63,110 nt of DNA from Bacteroidota bacterium (GTDB lineage Bacteria > Bacteroidota > Bacteroidia > Flavobacteriales_D > Sanyastnellaceae): the NCBI GenBank assembly GCA_027593035.1, contig JAQCJQ010000002.1:1-63110 (forward strand), in the 5' to 3' direction. Under the pieces are notes generated by a model. The model ran no database searches. It saw only the letters and a list, made by a program, of their open reading frames with translations, and was not told where the DNA came from. The position numbers and the translations under genes are program-made. The stretch's first letter is position 1. The number at the start of each line of letters is the position of its first letter. Shown here in pieces: positions 38,020 to 46,615 of the stretch.

Positions 38020-38760
38020 TCAAAGATAATTTCGAAGATTGACGCAATTCTCACCATAAGGCCTAATCTTTATTTGCGAATAATCCATGTGTGAGGATGT
38101 CCTGTCCTGCTCTTCTGGAAGCTGCGTATAGTCGCCATACAAATCCGATAGAATTTTAGAGAATTGATTCGGTATGGAAAATTGTTGTGACTCAAAATCC
38201 ATTGGTATCGCTGGGTAAAATGCGGCATTTTGGTATTCAAGTCTTCGCAAGGTGTGGACATTAAAAAAGGACAGGGAGCCTCTGCGCCCATCTCGCAGAA
38301 TGAAGATGTCAACCGCAATTCCTCGCTTTCCATCTCTACTAATTATTGAGCTTGTGTCCATTAGTTTAAAAAAACCAAGCCCCATTGGAACTAAGGCCAG
38401 TTCTTTGGGCAGGTGATTGGAGTTCTGCACCAATACATTGAATTCCGACTGGGTCATGAAAACATCGATGTCATCATCCCACGGAATAAATCCTTTGTGC
38501 CGAACTGCGCCAAGAAGCGTTCCGTATGCTAGGAAAACATCGATTCCTTGGTCCTTGGTCATTTCCCGCAGTAATAGTAAAATCCGGAACGCTATGCGAG
38601 CCACTGACTCCTGATTGGTTGAAGCGAGATGGCGATTGTCTGGTATTTTTTCATTCCAGGTCGTTCCGTCGCCCTTGCGTCGTCTTATTCTATTGATTTT
38701 ACGCTTAAAATAAATCCGGTGAATTGGCCTTAAAAACCAGCGGAGCCACTTCTCTATCAT
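38020..38760 (-). CDS. LicD-family protein (second of pair)
   Basis: This 246 aa LicD-type protein has a very clear core, FLAYGTLLGAVRHKGFIPWD directly followed by DDIDVFM. The Asp residues bind the metal and the GTLLGAVR loop the nucleotide or phosphate. A basic N-terminus (RIYFKRKINRIRRRKG) fits peripheral membrane association. The C-terminal half (IRPYGENCVNLRNYL end) is unassigned. Its start overlaps the histidine kinase stop (ATGA). Two divergent LicD-like genes side by side could act on different acceptor sugars. Confidence 0.85.
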   Translation of the reverse strand: MIEKWLRWFLRPIHRIYFKRKINRIRRRKGDGTTWNEKIPDNRHLASTNQESVARIAFRILLLLREMTKDQGIDVFLAYGTLLGAVRHKGFIPWDDDIDVFMTQSEFNVLVQNSNHLPKELALVPMGLGFFKLMDTSSIISRDGKRGIAVDIFILRDGRRGSLSFFNVHTLRRLEYQNAAFYPAIPMDFESQQFSIPNQFSKILSDLYGDYTQLPEEQDRTSSHMDYSQIKIRPYGENCVNLRNYL

Positions 38761-40241
38761 GCGAGTCCTGTTAAACCAATCTTGAATTCGGTCCCAACCT
38801 CTCCGTCACCAACGACTATCCAGCCTCCGTGGTATTCCTCGATGATGCGTTTACAAAGAGAAAGACCCAGGCCCCAACCGCGTGCTTTCGTGGTGTAGCC
38901 TGGTTGGAAAATCACCTTCCGTTTTGATTTGGGGATTCCAGAACCCGTGTCTGCAACCGTGACCAGGACACCGCCATTTCCTTGGAGCTCCAAGCCTAAA
39001 CGGATCGTTCCGTCCCCGTCCATGGCGTCCACTGCATTGCGAATTAAATTCTCCAAGACCCAGCTGAATAAAGGCGGACTCAGGTGGGCCCGGGCATCTC
39101 TGTGGTCGGTGTCAAACGTTAATTCTACTTTTTTGGAAACCCGCGGCATCATGTATTCTACCGTGGATTCAATGACGTCGACAACGCGTTGTTCTTTTAA
39201 AATTGGCTTCGACCCAATTTTACTGAACCGGTCAACGACGGTGTTGAGTCGCAAAATGTCCCGGTTCATTTCTGTGAGATAGTCCGATCGCACTCCTTGA
39301 TTTTCCAATAACCCTACCCAAGCCATCAGCGCGCTCAAAGGAGTTCCCAGTTGATGCGCTGTTTCTTTGGCCATACCCACCCAAACCTGGTCTTGTTCGG
39401 CACGCCGAAAACTACTGAATATCATGTACGCGACCAGTATGAGCACTGCAATCAGCAACAATTGGGCCAACGGGTAATAACGCAATTGAGTTAGAACCAC
39501 CGAGTCCGCATAGTAAATGAAATGCCTCCCCTCACCTGGTAAGTCGACTTCAATGGGGTCATTGGAAGAGGCCATGTCATTCAGCAGTAGTTGAAGCTTA
39601 ATCGGGTCTTCAATTGCCGTGGAATCCACTCGCTGGTAACGCAAAACTGCCGTTCGTGTGCTGTCCATCATCACGACAGGTACAGAGGCGCTGTTGATTA
39701 CAGTTTCCGAAATGAACGAGTTGATGAGGTCCTGCATGACCTCTTTGAGCTCGCTAAAACGAACACTTTCATTCCAATACACCGTGTGCCCCACGCCTTC
39801 AAAGAGAATCGGGTCATTTTGAGCAAGCATGGCCTGCTTCAGGGAGTCTCGGCTCTGTGATTTCGGCACGTTCAAATCATACAGAAGCCGGTCGTTCTCG
39901 TCGTAGATCAAAACCGGAATGGTGCGGTTGGACCAGAGGTAGTCGGTTATGAACGTCAAGTCCATGCCGTTGGGCGGGTCGTTGATCAAGCGATAGGCGT
40001 CCGCTAGGCGGTCCGCTTTTTGCCGCTCTTCCCCACTCAATTCCTCAAACAACTGTTGGGTATACCGAACCAATTCAGCTCGCTTCACGATGGCTTCAGA
40101 CCAGACACGGACCTTGTTTTGTTCCTCCTCACGGATGCGGCGCGCCATGTCATTGGAGTACCACAACGTGGCGACCACAATCACCGAAGCCACGGCCAAT
40201 AAAAGCCGATTGTTTTTTTGCTTATTGGAATAAACGTTCAT
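38757..40241 (-). CDS. Orphan membrane sensor histidine kinase
   Basis: This 494 aa kinase has an N-terminal membrane helix (LLLAVASVIVVATLWY). A periplasmic sensing region of about 230 residues follows, with LIYDENDRLLYDLNVPK resembling a Cache/PAS fold. The second membrane helix is LLLIAVLILVAYMIFSS. The H-box His lies in AKETAHQLGTPLSALMAW (about residue 300). The ATPase domain has N-box ENLIRNAVDAMDGDG and G boxes DTGSGIPKSKR and GWGLGLSLCKRI. The ATG at 40241 shares one base with the PorP stop (TGATG). No response regulator lies nearby. Confidence 0.93.
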   Translation of the reverse strand: MNVYSNKQKNNRLLLAVASVIVVATLWYSNDMARRIREEEQNKVRVWSEAIVKRAELVRYTQQLFEELSGEERQKADRLADAYRLINDPPNGMDLTFITDYLWSNRTIPVLIYDENDRLLYDLNVPKSQSRDSLKQAMLAQNDPILFEGVGHTVYWNESVRFSELKEVMQDLINSFISETVINSASVPVVMMDSTRTAVLRYQRVDSTAIEDPIKLQLLLNDMASSNDPIEVDLPGEGRHFIYYADSVVLTQLRYYPLAQLLLIAVLILVAYMIFSSFRRAEQDQVWVGMAKETAHQLGTPLSALMAWVGLLENQGVRSDYLTEMNRDILRLNTVVDRFSKIGSKPILKEQRVVDVIESTVEYMMPRVSKKVELTFDTDHRDARAHLSPPLFSWVLENLIRNAVDAMDGDGTIRLGLELQGNGGVLVTVADTGSGIPKSKRKVIFQPGYTTKARGWGLGLSLCKRIIEEYHGGWIVVGDGEVGTEFKIGLTGLA

Positions 40242-41188
40242 CAATTGTAAGCCGGGCAGGGAATGGTTCTTCCGCTGGGCTTGCCCGAACAGCCGTTGAT
40301 ACCAATGACTATTTCATGCGTGCGAGGGGCCGCTCCGCTCAATGGCGAAACGTTCATCTCATAGGCATATCCAATCGATAGGTATTCCAATACTTTGATC
40401 TGAGCGGCCACGATAAATGCACTTTGGGTGCGGTATCCAATTCCCACTCCTACGAGATCATTGTATCGTGCCATCGCCATCAACTCGGCGGAAACCGGAA
40501 CGCCCTTGGCCATGCGTACTTGTCCAGAAGGAAGGAACATCCATTGGCCGTCGAGCTCCACCTCTGACCCGGCCATCATCACCACGTGTCGCCGCAATTT
40601 TCCGTATTGACTGATCTTCTCCATGGACGGCTGGGTCACATTTTGGATGGTCAACCCGGCATACTTCGTGCGGTCATAAAACCAAACACCGGCATCCAGC
40701 AGCGGCGCGATGAATTGACTCGATCCGATGATCGCTGGATCGTTGGTTCCCTGAACTTCAGGCATATCGAGCAAGCTCAAATCGAGTCGATGCTGGAAAA
40801 AGCCCGCGCTAAAACCCATGGCCAAACGAGCACCCGTGGAAAGCCTCAGGTTATAGGCATATGCGAAGTTGATGGAGGTGTAGCCCCAAGCACCCGCTTC
40901 GTCCGATTCAACCCGTCCGCCAAAGCCATGGAAATCCTGCCCCTGCGCGGCCATTTGTCCGTGTAAATTGGCAAACGAGGTCTGGGGAGCGCCTTCAATT
41001 CCGGACCACTGGTTGCGATAACCCATGTGCAAATCCATGCAGCCCAAGACGCCCGCCATCGCCGGATGGTCTTGGAACGGGTTCATCATGGCCGTTGTTC
41101 GAATCGGAAATTGTTGGGCTTGGCTTGAGGCGGCAAAGAATGAAAGCACCAGCAAACCCACTATACAAGGTGTGTGAAGTCGTTTCAT
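40241..41188 (-). CDS. PorP/SprF-family T9SS outer membrane protein
   Basis: This 315 aa protein begins with a signal peptide (CIVGLLVLSFFAASSQAQ) and carries the PorP/SprF signature around NPFQDHPAMAGVLGCMDL and GYRNQWSGIEGAPQTSFANLHG. The rest is a predicted outer membrane barrel that starts with GGRVESDEAGAWG. SprF-like proteins are needed for secretion or anchoring of type B cargo (SprB in Flavobacterium). The immediately upstream gene encodes such a cargo and overlaps by four bases (ATGA), so they look like a cognate pair. Confidence 0.9.
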   Translation of the reverse strand: MKRLHTPCIVGLLVLSFFAASSQAQQFPIRTTAMMNPFQDHPAMAGVLGCMDLHMGYRNQWSGIEGAPQTSFANLHGQMAAQGQDFHGFGGRVESDEAGAWGYTSINFAYAYNLRLSTGARLAMGFSAGFFQHRLDLSLLDMPEVQGTNDPAIIGSSQFIAPLLDAGVWFYDRTKYAGLTIQNVTQPSMEKISQYGKLRRHVVMMAGSEVELDGQWMFLPSGQVRMAKGVPVSAELMAMARYNDLVGVGIGYRTQSAFIVAAQIKVLEYLSIGYAYEMNVSPLSGAAPRTHEIVIGINGCSGKPSGRTIPCPAYN

Positions 41189-42180
41189 CGGATAATGCTA
41201 ATAAAGCCCGTGATGGTTTGAAAATCAACAAGCTGTGGATCGTTCAAATCAATCGCATAGTAATAGGTTCCTTCAGGAACATCCGTCCCTCCTCGCCTAC
41301 CGTCCCAAGATTGAGAATAACCGATGCTTCGATGCACCAACTGACCCCACCGGTCAAAGATCCGCACATCCGCTAGGTCATACGAAAGCAAACCCTCAAT
41401 GGACCAGAGGTCGTTGATGTAATCTCCGTTCGGCGTAAAGCTCGTGGGGATGCCCAGTGGGTTGCCCACCGCAATGGTGACTGCGTCTGTGTATTGACAA
41501 CCTCCGAAAAAACCCGAAACTGAGTACGTTGTTGTAACGCTAGGTGAAGCAATGACCTCATCACCAGTAACCGCTGAAATCCCATACGCAGGGAACCAGG
41601 TGTATCCCAGGTCTTCGTTGCCGCCCACAACGGTCAAGGTTACCGATTGTCCCGGAGCAATGTTGGAGGTGCAGCATGCATTGATTGAAACGGCTTGGCC
41701 CGATAAAATCAAGGAGGCGTTGCACGGTGTAGTCGACGGGTCGTGCGTTGTCCCAATCAGAATCAAGTACGTCGAGTTGGGGAGTAAACCATTCGTTTGG
41801 AGGGAGAAATTGCCCGCCATTTCCATGCAAGGAGAGACCATTTCATAGGCACTCACATCGCACAACGCTTGTGGGTTGGGCTTGACAACCACACACTCAA
41901 TGACGTCGTCAATTCCATCCGTTTGACAAGCGACGCCTGTAATGTCCAAGGTCGCAGAACCGGTGTTGATGTAGTCACCATTCGACATGAACTCCAGCAC
42001 GGTGACATACGGTGAATTCAGGCAATCCATTTCCAGGTTTTGCAGAAAATTCAACGTCACGGGCTCAGGGATTTCTCCGCAGATTGGAACCGGGTTGCTG
42101 CAGTCTTGCGCCTGCAAGGCTCCCGTCAAAGCAAGCAGAATCAAACCGAAATATCTCTTCATTGCATTTAAACGCTTCAT
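41185..42180 (-). CDS. Type B T9SS cargo with gliding-motility C-terminal domain (CHU_C)
   Basis: This small secreted protein (331 aa) has a signal peptide (YFGLILLALTGALQAQ). The N-terminal region is cysteine-rich (CSNPVPICGE, MVSPCMEMAGNF, VSINACCTSN) and of unknown role. An Ig-like domain follows (YSVSGFFGGCQYTDAVTIAV). The C-terminal CHU_C/TIGR04131 domain has IPTSFTPNGDYINDLWSIEG, VRIFDRWGQLVHRS and VPEGTYYYAIDL. Type B cargos depend on SprF-like partners, and one is the very next gene. It could be an adhesin or gliding accessory protein. The start overlaps the biotin carrier stop (ATGA). Confidence 0.9.
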   Translation of the reverse strand: MKRLNAMKRYFGLILLALTGALQAQDCSNPVPICGEIPEPVTLNFLQNLEMDCLNSPYVTVLEFMSNGDYINTGSATLDITGVACQTDGIDDVIECVVVKPNPQALCDVSAYEMVSPCMEMAGNFSLQTNGLLPNSTYLILIGTTHDPSTTPCNASLILSGQAVSINACCTSNIAPGQSVTLTVVGGNEDLGYTWFPAYGISAVTGDEVIASPSVTTTYSVSGFFGGCQYTDAVTIAVGNPLGIPTSFTPNGDYINDLWSIEGLLSYDLADVRIFDRWGQLVHRSIGYSQSWDGRRGGTDVPEGTYYYAIDLNDPQLVDFQTITGFISIIR

Positions 42181-42665
42181 GGTTCCATTTCATACGTGAC
42201 CAACGCCATTCCTTTCTCAACCGCAACTCCGGCATCCACTGCGATGCTTGCAATCGTACCCGCCCGTGGGGCCCGGATGACATTCTCCATTTTCATGGCT
42301 TCCAATACCAACAGCGCCTGGCCTTCCTCTACCGTCTCGTTTTCAGAAACCTCCACAGAAAGCACCTTGCCTGGCATGGGGGCCAGCACCTCCATTTCCA
42401 ATCCCACCTCTGCGTTGCTCATTCCCATGGATTCCAAGAGCAGCATCTGCCGATCGAGCACATGCAACTGGCGTTCGACGCCATTGACCCGGACCAAAAC
42501 ATGGCCTTGGGTGTCCGGTCCGTCGACCAATTCAACACGGAGATTTCGAAGGCCCATGCGGACATCAAACACCCCGTCTCCTATGGGTTTCCAATCCCAT
42601 GAAGACGACTCATCTCCTTGAACCTGTTTTATTTGGCCATCCGGCCAGCGCACTTCCCATTCCAT
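42177..42665 (-). CDS. Biotin carboxyl carrier-type protein
   Basis: This 162 aa biotin/lipoyl-attachment protein carries the biotinylation motif EAMKM with Lys125 as the attachment site, preceded by the hydrophobic hammerhead (MEVLAPMPGKVLSVEV) and followed by VIRAPRAGTIASI. The N-terminal part (about 1-85) is not a classical BCCP region. It resembles carrier subunits of propionyl- or methylcrotonyl-CoA carboxylases, but no carboxylase subunit is in the window. It is the first gene of a seven-gene chain of surface genes, an unexpected setting. Confidence 0.9.
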   Translation of the reverse strand: MEWEVRWPDGQIKQVQGDESSSWDWKPIGDGVFDVRMGLRNLRVELVDGPDTQGHVLVRVNGVERQLHVLDRQMLLLESMGMSNAEVGLEMEVLAPMPGKVLSVEVSENETVEEGQALLVLEAMKMENVIRAPRAGTIASIAVDAGVAVEKGMALVTYEMEP

Positions 42666-42704
42666 GAAGGCAAGTTAGGAGGATTTTGGAGCGAACTTGG
42701 GGGC

Positions 42705-43844
42705 GTGTTCGGGATTTACATTCACATTCCATTCTGTAGAACTGCGTGTCATTATTGTGACTTTCATTTTTCTACCCAACTCGACCAGTTGGCTGAAATG
42801 GAAAGCGCTTTGATGCAGGAATTGCGGTGGCGTAGTCAGGGGGTTGCAGAAGCTATTGGAACGGTCTACTTCGGTGGCGGAACCCCTTCACTCTTTCCTG
42901 TTGCGGGATTGAAACGCATGATGGACTCCATTCATGCCCTGTCCGACACCATCGAAGAAGTCACGCTCGAAGCCAATCCGGAGGACATCACTCCCGAGCG
43001 ACTTGAAGCTTGGTTGGAAATGGGCATCAGTCGGCTTTCGATTGGTGTGCAATCGTTTGACGACAACATTCTGAAATGGATGAATCGCGCCCACACGGGG
43101 GCGGAGGCGGAGAAGGCCATTCGCATGGCATCGAATGCTGGATTTGAGCACATTACGGGCGATTTGATTTATGGATTGCCTGACCGTTCCGCCCAGGAGT
43201 GGGGGGCCGATCTGGACCGCATGCTCACCCTTCCCATCGATCATTTGTCCGCCTACATTCTCACCATTGAACCGAAGACGGCCTTGGGTCATCGGGTGAA
43301 GCAAGGAAAGCAAAACATTGCAGAGGATGAGGCCATCGCCACTGCTTATCACACGCTTTGCGCTCGCACCCAACAAGCCGGATTCGAGCATTACGAGGTC
43401 TCTAATTTTGCGCGTTCTGGTGGACATGCCTTGCACAATCGGAACTACTGGAAAGGCATCCCGTTTTGGGGGGTTGGACCCGGGGCGCATGGTTTTGATG
43501 GGGTCAATCGCTACGCCCATGTCTCCAACAACAGGCGGTATGTGAAGTCCATGCAACAAGCTCAATCCATGCTCGATGTTCCTGTGGAGGTGGATGCGCT
43601 CAAGACCGCTGACCGATTCAATGAGCGCATCATGACCGGATTGCGCACGATGGAAGGCATTCACCCGGATCAATTGCAACTGGAGTTTGGACGTGATCCT
43701 CGAATTGAGGACAGGGAAGCTTGGCAGCGGTCGTTGCAGCAAAACGATCTCATGCCCCTGCCCAACGGGCAATTTCGCATTCCAGAGGATCGATGGTTGT
43801 TCGCCGATGCGATCGCCTCCGAATTCTTCTGGGTCGACGATTGA
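42705..43844 (+). CDS. hemW: HemW-like radical SAM protein
   Basis: This protein belongs to the coproporphyrinogen III oxidase-like radical SAM family (HemW), thought to act in heme trafficking or insertion rather than as the oxidase. The cluster motif is CRTACHYCDFHFS, preceded by GIYIHIPF. SAM-domain motifs YFGGGTPSLF and EANPEDITPERLE follow, then ISRLSIGVQSFDD and the GDLIYGLPDRS and EHYEVSNFAR segments. The GTG at 42705 (379 aa) aligns with the family start. The ATG at 42618 would overlap the biotin carrier gene antisense. Confidence 0.92.
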   Translation: MFGIYIHIPFCRTACHYCDFHFSTQLDQLAEMESALMQELRWRSQGVAEAIGTVYFGGGTPSLFPVAGLKRMMDSIHALSDTIEEVTLEANPEDITPERLEAWLEMGISRLSIGVQSFDDNILKWMNRAHTGAEAEKAIRMASNAGFEHITGDLIYGLPDRSAQEWGADLDRMLTLPIDHLSAYILTIEPKTALGHRVKQGKQNIAEDEAIATAYHTLCARTQQAGFEHYEVSNFARSGGHALHNRNYWKGIPFWGVGPGAHGFDGVNRYAHVSNNRRYVKSMQQAQSMLDVPVEVDALKTADRFNERIMTGLRTMEGIHPDQLQLEFGRDPRIEDREAWQRSLQQNDLMPLPNGQFRIPEDRWLFADAIASEFFWVDD

Positions 43845-44777
43845 TCAATCCGTTTCCCGAAGATTCGCCGCTCGCAGGGCCCGGCGCTTGATGCCTGTAT
43901 CCACGAAAACAGCTCCTACGATGATCACAGCTCCCGCGTAGAACCAAGGTCCCATTTGTTCCTCGGCTCCGAAAATCCAAGAAGCAAAAACAATGGCGTA
44001 AACCGGTTCCATGTTGATGGCCACGGCCGTGGTGAAGGGGGTGAGTTTTCGCATGACCTCGATGCTCATGAGGAAAGCAAAAGCCGTCGCTAAGCTTGCC
44101 AACAAGCCCAACCAAAGCCAATCCGCCGTGGGGACCATCCAAAAATCCAGCGTGCGCCCCTCAGGCCGCAGAAGAAAAATAACGGCCAGCACGGCAGCAG
44201 CGCTCAACAACTCCAATCGCGTCAAATTCGCGGCATCGTATTGCCTGACCAGTACCGAATTCAAGGTGCTAAAAACCGCCGCCAAGAACGCGGAAGCCAA
44301 TGCCAAACCAATCCCCGCGTAGTAAGCCTTGGCCTCCAAAACAAACTCACCGCTGACCGTTTGTGGTCCCATGAGCAGTACCAGCAATCCAATCAGAATG
44401 GCCAAACCGAGGAGCATCTCGCGCCAATCCAATTTTCTGCGGTGAACGAGGGGCTCAATCAAACTGACAAACAATGGTGTGGTCGCAAGCGTGGCCAAAG
44501 CGATGGACACGTTGCTCACTTTGATGGCGGCAAAAAAAGCAATCCAATGGGCCGCCGCGACACACCCCACAAAAGCCACCTTCGCCGCGGTTTTTGGTTG
44601 GAATCGAACCGTTTTATTGCGCAGAATCAACCACAACATCACCAAACCTCCTCCGATGAAAACGCGCCAAAAAACGAGCCGTTCGGCCTCCAGAGAAATC
44701 AGTTTCCCTAGGATTCCTGTGAATCCGAAAATAAGCACGATGAAGTGCAACATCCATGAACTCTGCCTGCGATTCAT
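43845..44777 (-). CDS. EamA/DMT-superfamily transporter
   Basis: This 310 aa, roughly ten-helix membrane protein consists of two EamA repeats (about 8-140 and 155-295). Typical features are FIVLIFGFTGILGKLISLEAERLVFWRV at the start, SIALATLATTPLFVSLIEPL in repeat 1 and TAVAINMEPVYAIVFASWIF at the end of repeat 2. Members export amino acids, nucleotides or metabolites, and the substrate cannot be inferred. The ATG at 44777 is preferred over a GTG at 44807. It is divergent from the secreted nuclease-like gene. Confidence 0.9.
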   Translation of the reverse strand: MNRRQSSWMLHFIVLIFGFTGILGKLISLEAERLVFWRVFIGGGLVMLWLILRNKTVRFQPKTAAKVAFVGCVAAAHWIAFFAAIKVSNVSIALATLATTPLFVSLIEPLVHRRKLDWREMLLGLAILIGLLVLLMGPQTVSGEFVLEAKAYYAGIGLALASAFLAAVFSTLNSVLVRQYDAANLTRLELLSAAAVLAVIFLLRPEGRTLDFWMVPTADWLWLGLLASLATAFAFLMSIEVMRKLTPFTTAVAINMEPVYAIVFASWIFGAEEQMGPWFYAGAVIIVGAVFVDTGIKRRALRAANLRETD

Positions 44778-44831
44778 TCCGGTAAATCTACCCGTAACTT
44801 GGTCCACATGATTCCATTCTCACCCCTTCAA

Positions 44832-46595
44832 ATGCGTAAAAACTTACTGACCGCATGCGGTATCGTTTTGGCGGCATGCACAACCGCTCAAATTCAGTTG
44901 GATAACCAATTCAATGACTGGAGCAATGTGCCACATTTTGAAGCCGGCGATGGGGTTGGGTCTTTTGTTTCTGTGGGCATTACCAGCAACGATGCGTGGT
45001 TGTTTGTCCACGTCATTTTAGCGGATGAGGTCGGGCTCGATGAGGAGGTGTTGCCCAACGAACTCAAGATCTTATTGGATTTGGATGACGATCTTGAAAC
45101 AGGCGTCAACTATGCCGACATGGGATTGGGTGTGGACTTGCTCGTGGATTTACCCAATCGGCAGGCCATCCGGTATTCTGGAGGAACGGGTTCGGAATCG
45201 CTCAATGACATCGGGCTGCACGTCTCTCCAACCTATAGCTCGAATGAATTCGAGTTGGCTTTCCATCGTGAATCCACTGATGTTGTCGAATCCGAGATTC
45301 GGTTGATGTGGTACAATGGTGATACCGGAGAAGGTTTTCCTGTCGGGGGAGCGCATCATGCAATCAACGAGGCGTTGAGCCCATGGCAACCTCAGAGCTT
45401 GGACCGGGCGGATGGCGCCCTCAACCGGGTCGCTTTCTGGAACATGAACAACCGCATGGATCAAAGCGGAGCGCAAGCATCCATGGAACGCATCTTGCAA
45501 GCGATCAACCCGGACATCATTGGTTTTTCTGAGGTCAGTGACGAGTCTCCTAGTTTTGTTCAAGGGCTCTTGGATCAATGGCTGCCACTCGAAGATGGCG
45601 CCAACTGGAACGTAGTCAAAGACGATTACGACTTGATGGTCGCGTCCAAAGGGTCCATCATTGAAGGATTCGATGAAGTGTATCGGCAGTTTCCAGTCCT
45701 CGTTGAGGGCCATCCTGGTTGGGGTGTTCCATTGCTGGTTACCAGCAGCCACCTCAAGTGTTGTGGAGGCAATTCCAATGAAGCGCAACGTCAATCCGAA
45801 GCGGATGAGTACATGGCTTTTCTGCGCGATGCCATCAACGGAGAAGGCAATGGTCCTGCGCTTCCTGCCAATACACCGTTGATCTATGGCGGTGACTTGA
45901 ACATGGTCGGGCTGGCTGGGCCCATTTACACGCTCAAAACTGGCGACATCAGCGATGAAGTTTCCAATGGCGAGGATTTCAATCCAGATTGGGACGGCAC
46001 TGCGCTGACAGAGTGGCCCTTGTTGCAATCGGATTCACCGATGGATTACACCTGGACCAACACCTCCGGAGAATGGATGCCTGGGAAGCTTGATTACCTC
46101 ATCACTTCCGATGCTTCGGCGACCGTATTGCATGGTTTCACCTTGCGCACAGACAACATGAGTTCCGAGCGATTGACCCAATATGGCCTTCAATCTGGAG
46201 ATGCGCTCGCAGCGTCTGACCATTATATCGTAGTGGCAGATCTCGGATTGGGTTCGCTTGTTGGGACGCTGCCCGATTCAGACAACGATGGCACCACGGA
46301 CAACTTGGACAATTGCATCAGCATTGCCAATGTCAACCAGGACGACTTCAACAACGATGGTGTTGGCGATGCTTGCAGCGATTCCGATGGCGATGGAATC
46401 AGCGATGCCCTTGAAATCAACCTGTACAACACCGATCCTTTGAGCGTCGATTCAGACGGCGATGGCGTCGCCGATGGTTTGGAGTTGTGCGTTTGTAGCT
46501 CGGCCAACCTTTGCCCGGGAGACCTCACCAACGACTTGGTCGTGAGCATTGGAGATCTGCTCCTTTTGCTCGGGTTGTTCGGTTCAGCCTGCTGA
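44832..46595 (+). CDS. Secreted endonuclease/exonuclease/phosphatase-fold protein with thrombospondin type 3 repeats
   Basis: This 587 aa extracellular protein has a signal peptide (LLTACGIVLAACTTAQIQ). Residues about 25-190 look like a carbohydrate-binding beta-sandwich (DNQFNDWSNVPHFE). The EEP catalytic domain (about 200-470) keeps the expected residues: FWNMNN, GFSEVS, SSHLKCC, YGGDLNMVG and AASDHYIVVA. Calcium-binding TSP3-type Asp repeats follow (DNDGTTDNLDNC, DSDGDGIS). It ends with a dockerin-like half-motif (CPGDLTNDLVVSIGDLLLLL) and no type A sorting domain. Substrate is likely DNA or a phosphoester, by inference. Confidence 0.85.
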   Translation: MRKNLLTACGIVLAACTTAQIQLDNQFNDWSNVPHFEAGDGVGSFVSVGITSNDAWLFVHVILADEVGLDEEVLPNELKILLDLDDDLETGVNYADMGLGVDLLVDLPNRQAIRYSGGTGSESLNDIGLHVSPTYSSNEFELAFHRESTDVVESEIRLMWYNGDTGEGFPVGGAHHAINEALSPWQPQSLDRADGALNRVAFWNMNNRMDQSGAQASMERILQAINPDIIGFSEVSDESPSFVQGLLDQWLPLEDGANWNVVKDDYDLMVASKGSIIEGFDEVYRQFPVLVEGHPGWGVPLLVTSSHLKCCGGNSNEAQRQSEADEYMAFLRDAINGEGNGPALPANTPLIYGGDLNMVGLAGPIYTLKTGDISDEVSNGEDFNPDWDGTALTEWPLLQSDSPMDYTWTNTSGEWMPGKLDYLITSDASATVLHGFTLRTDNMSSERLTQYGLQSGDALAASDHYIVVADLGLGSLVGTLPDSDNDGTTDNLDNCISIANVNQDDFNNDGVGDACSDSDGDGISDALEINLYNTDPLSVDSDGDGVADGLELCVCSSANLCPGDLTNDLVVSIGDLLLLLGLFGSAC

Positions 46596-46615
46596 AACCA
46601 TCCCCCAGACCGTGT

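Noticed and set aside
42618-42704. ATG-initiated N-terminal extension of the HemW-like protein
   Set aside because: It overlaps the biotin carrier gene antisense; HemW proteins start right before the GIYIHIPF motif, matching the GTG at 42705.
45150-46028. 292-codon open frame antisense to the EEP gene
   Set aside because: The sense strand carries a full EEP domain; the antisense product is low-complexity and unrelated to any family I know.
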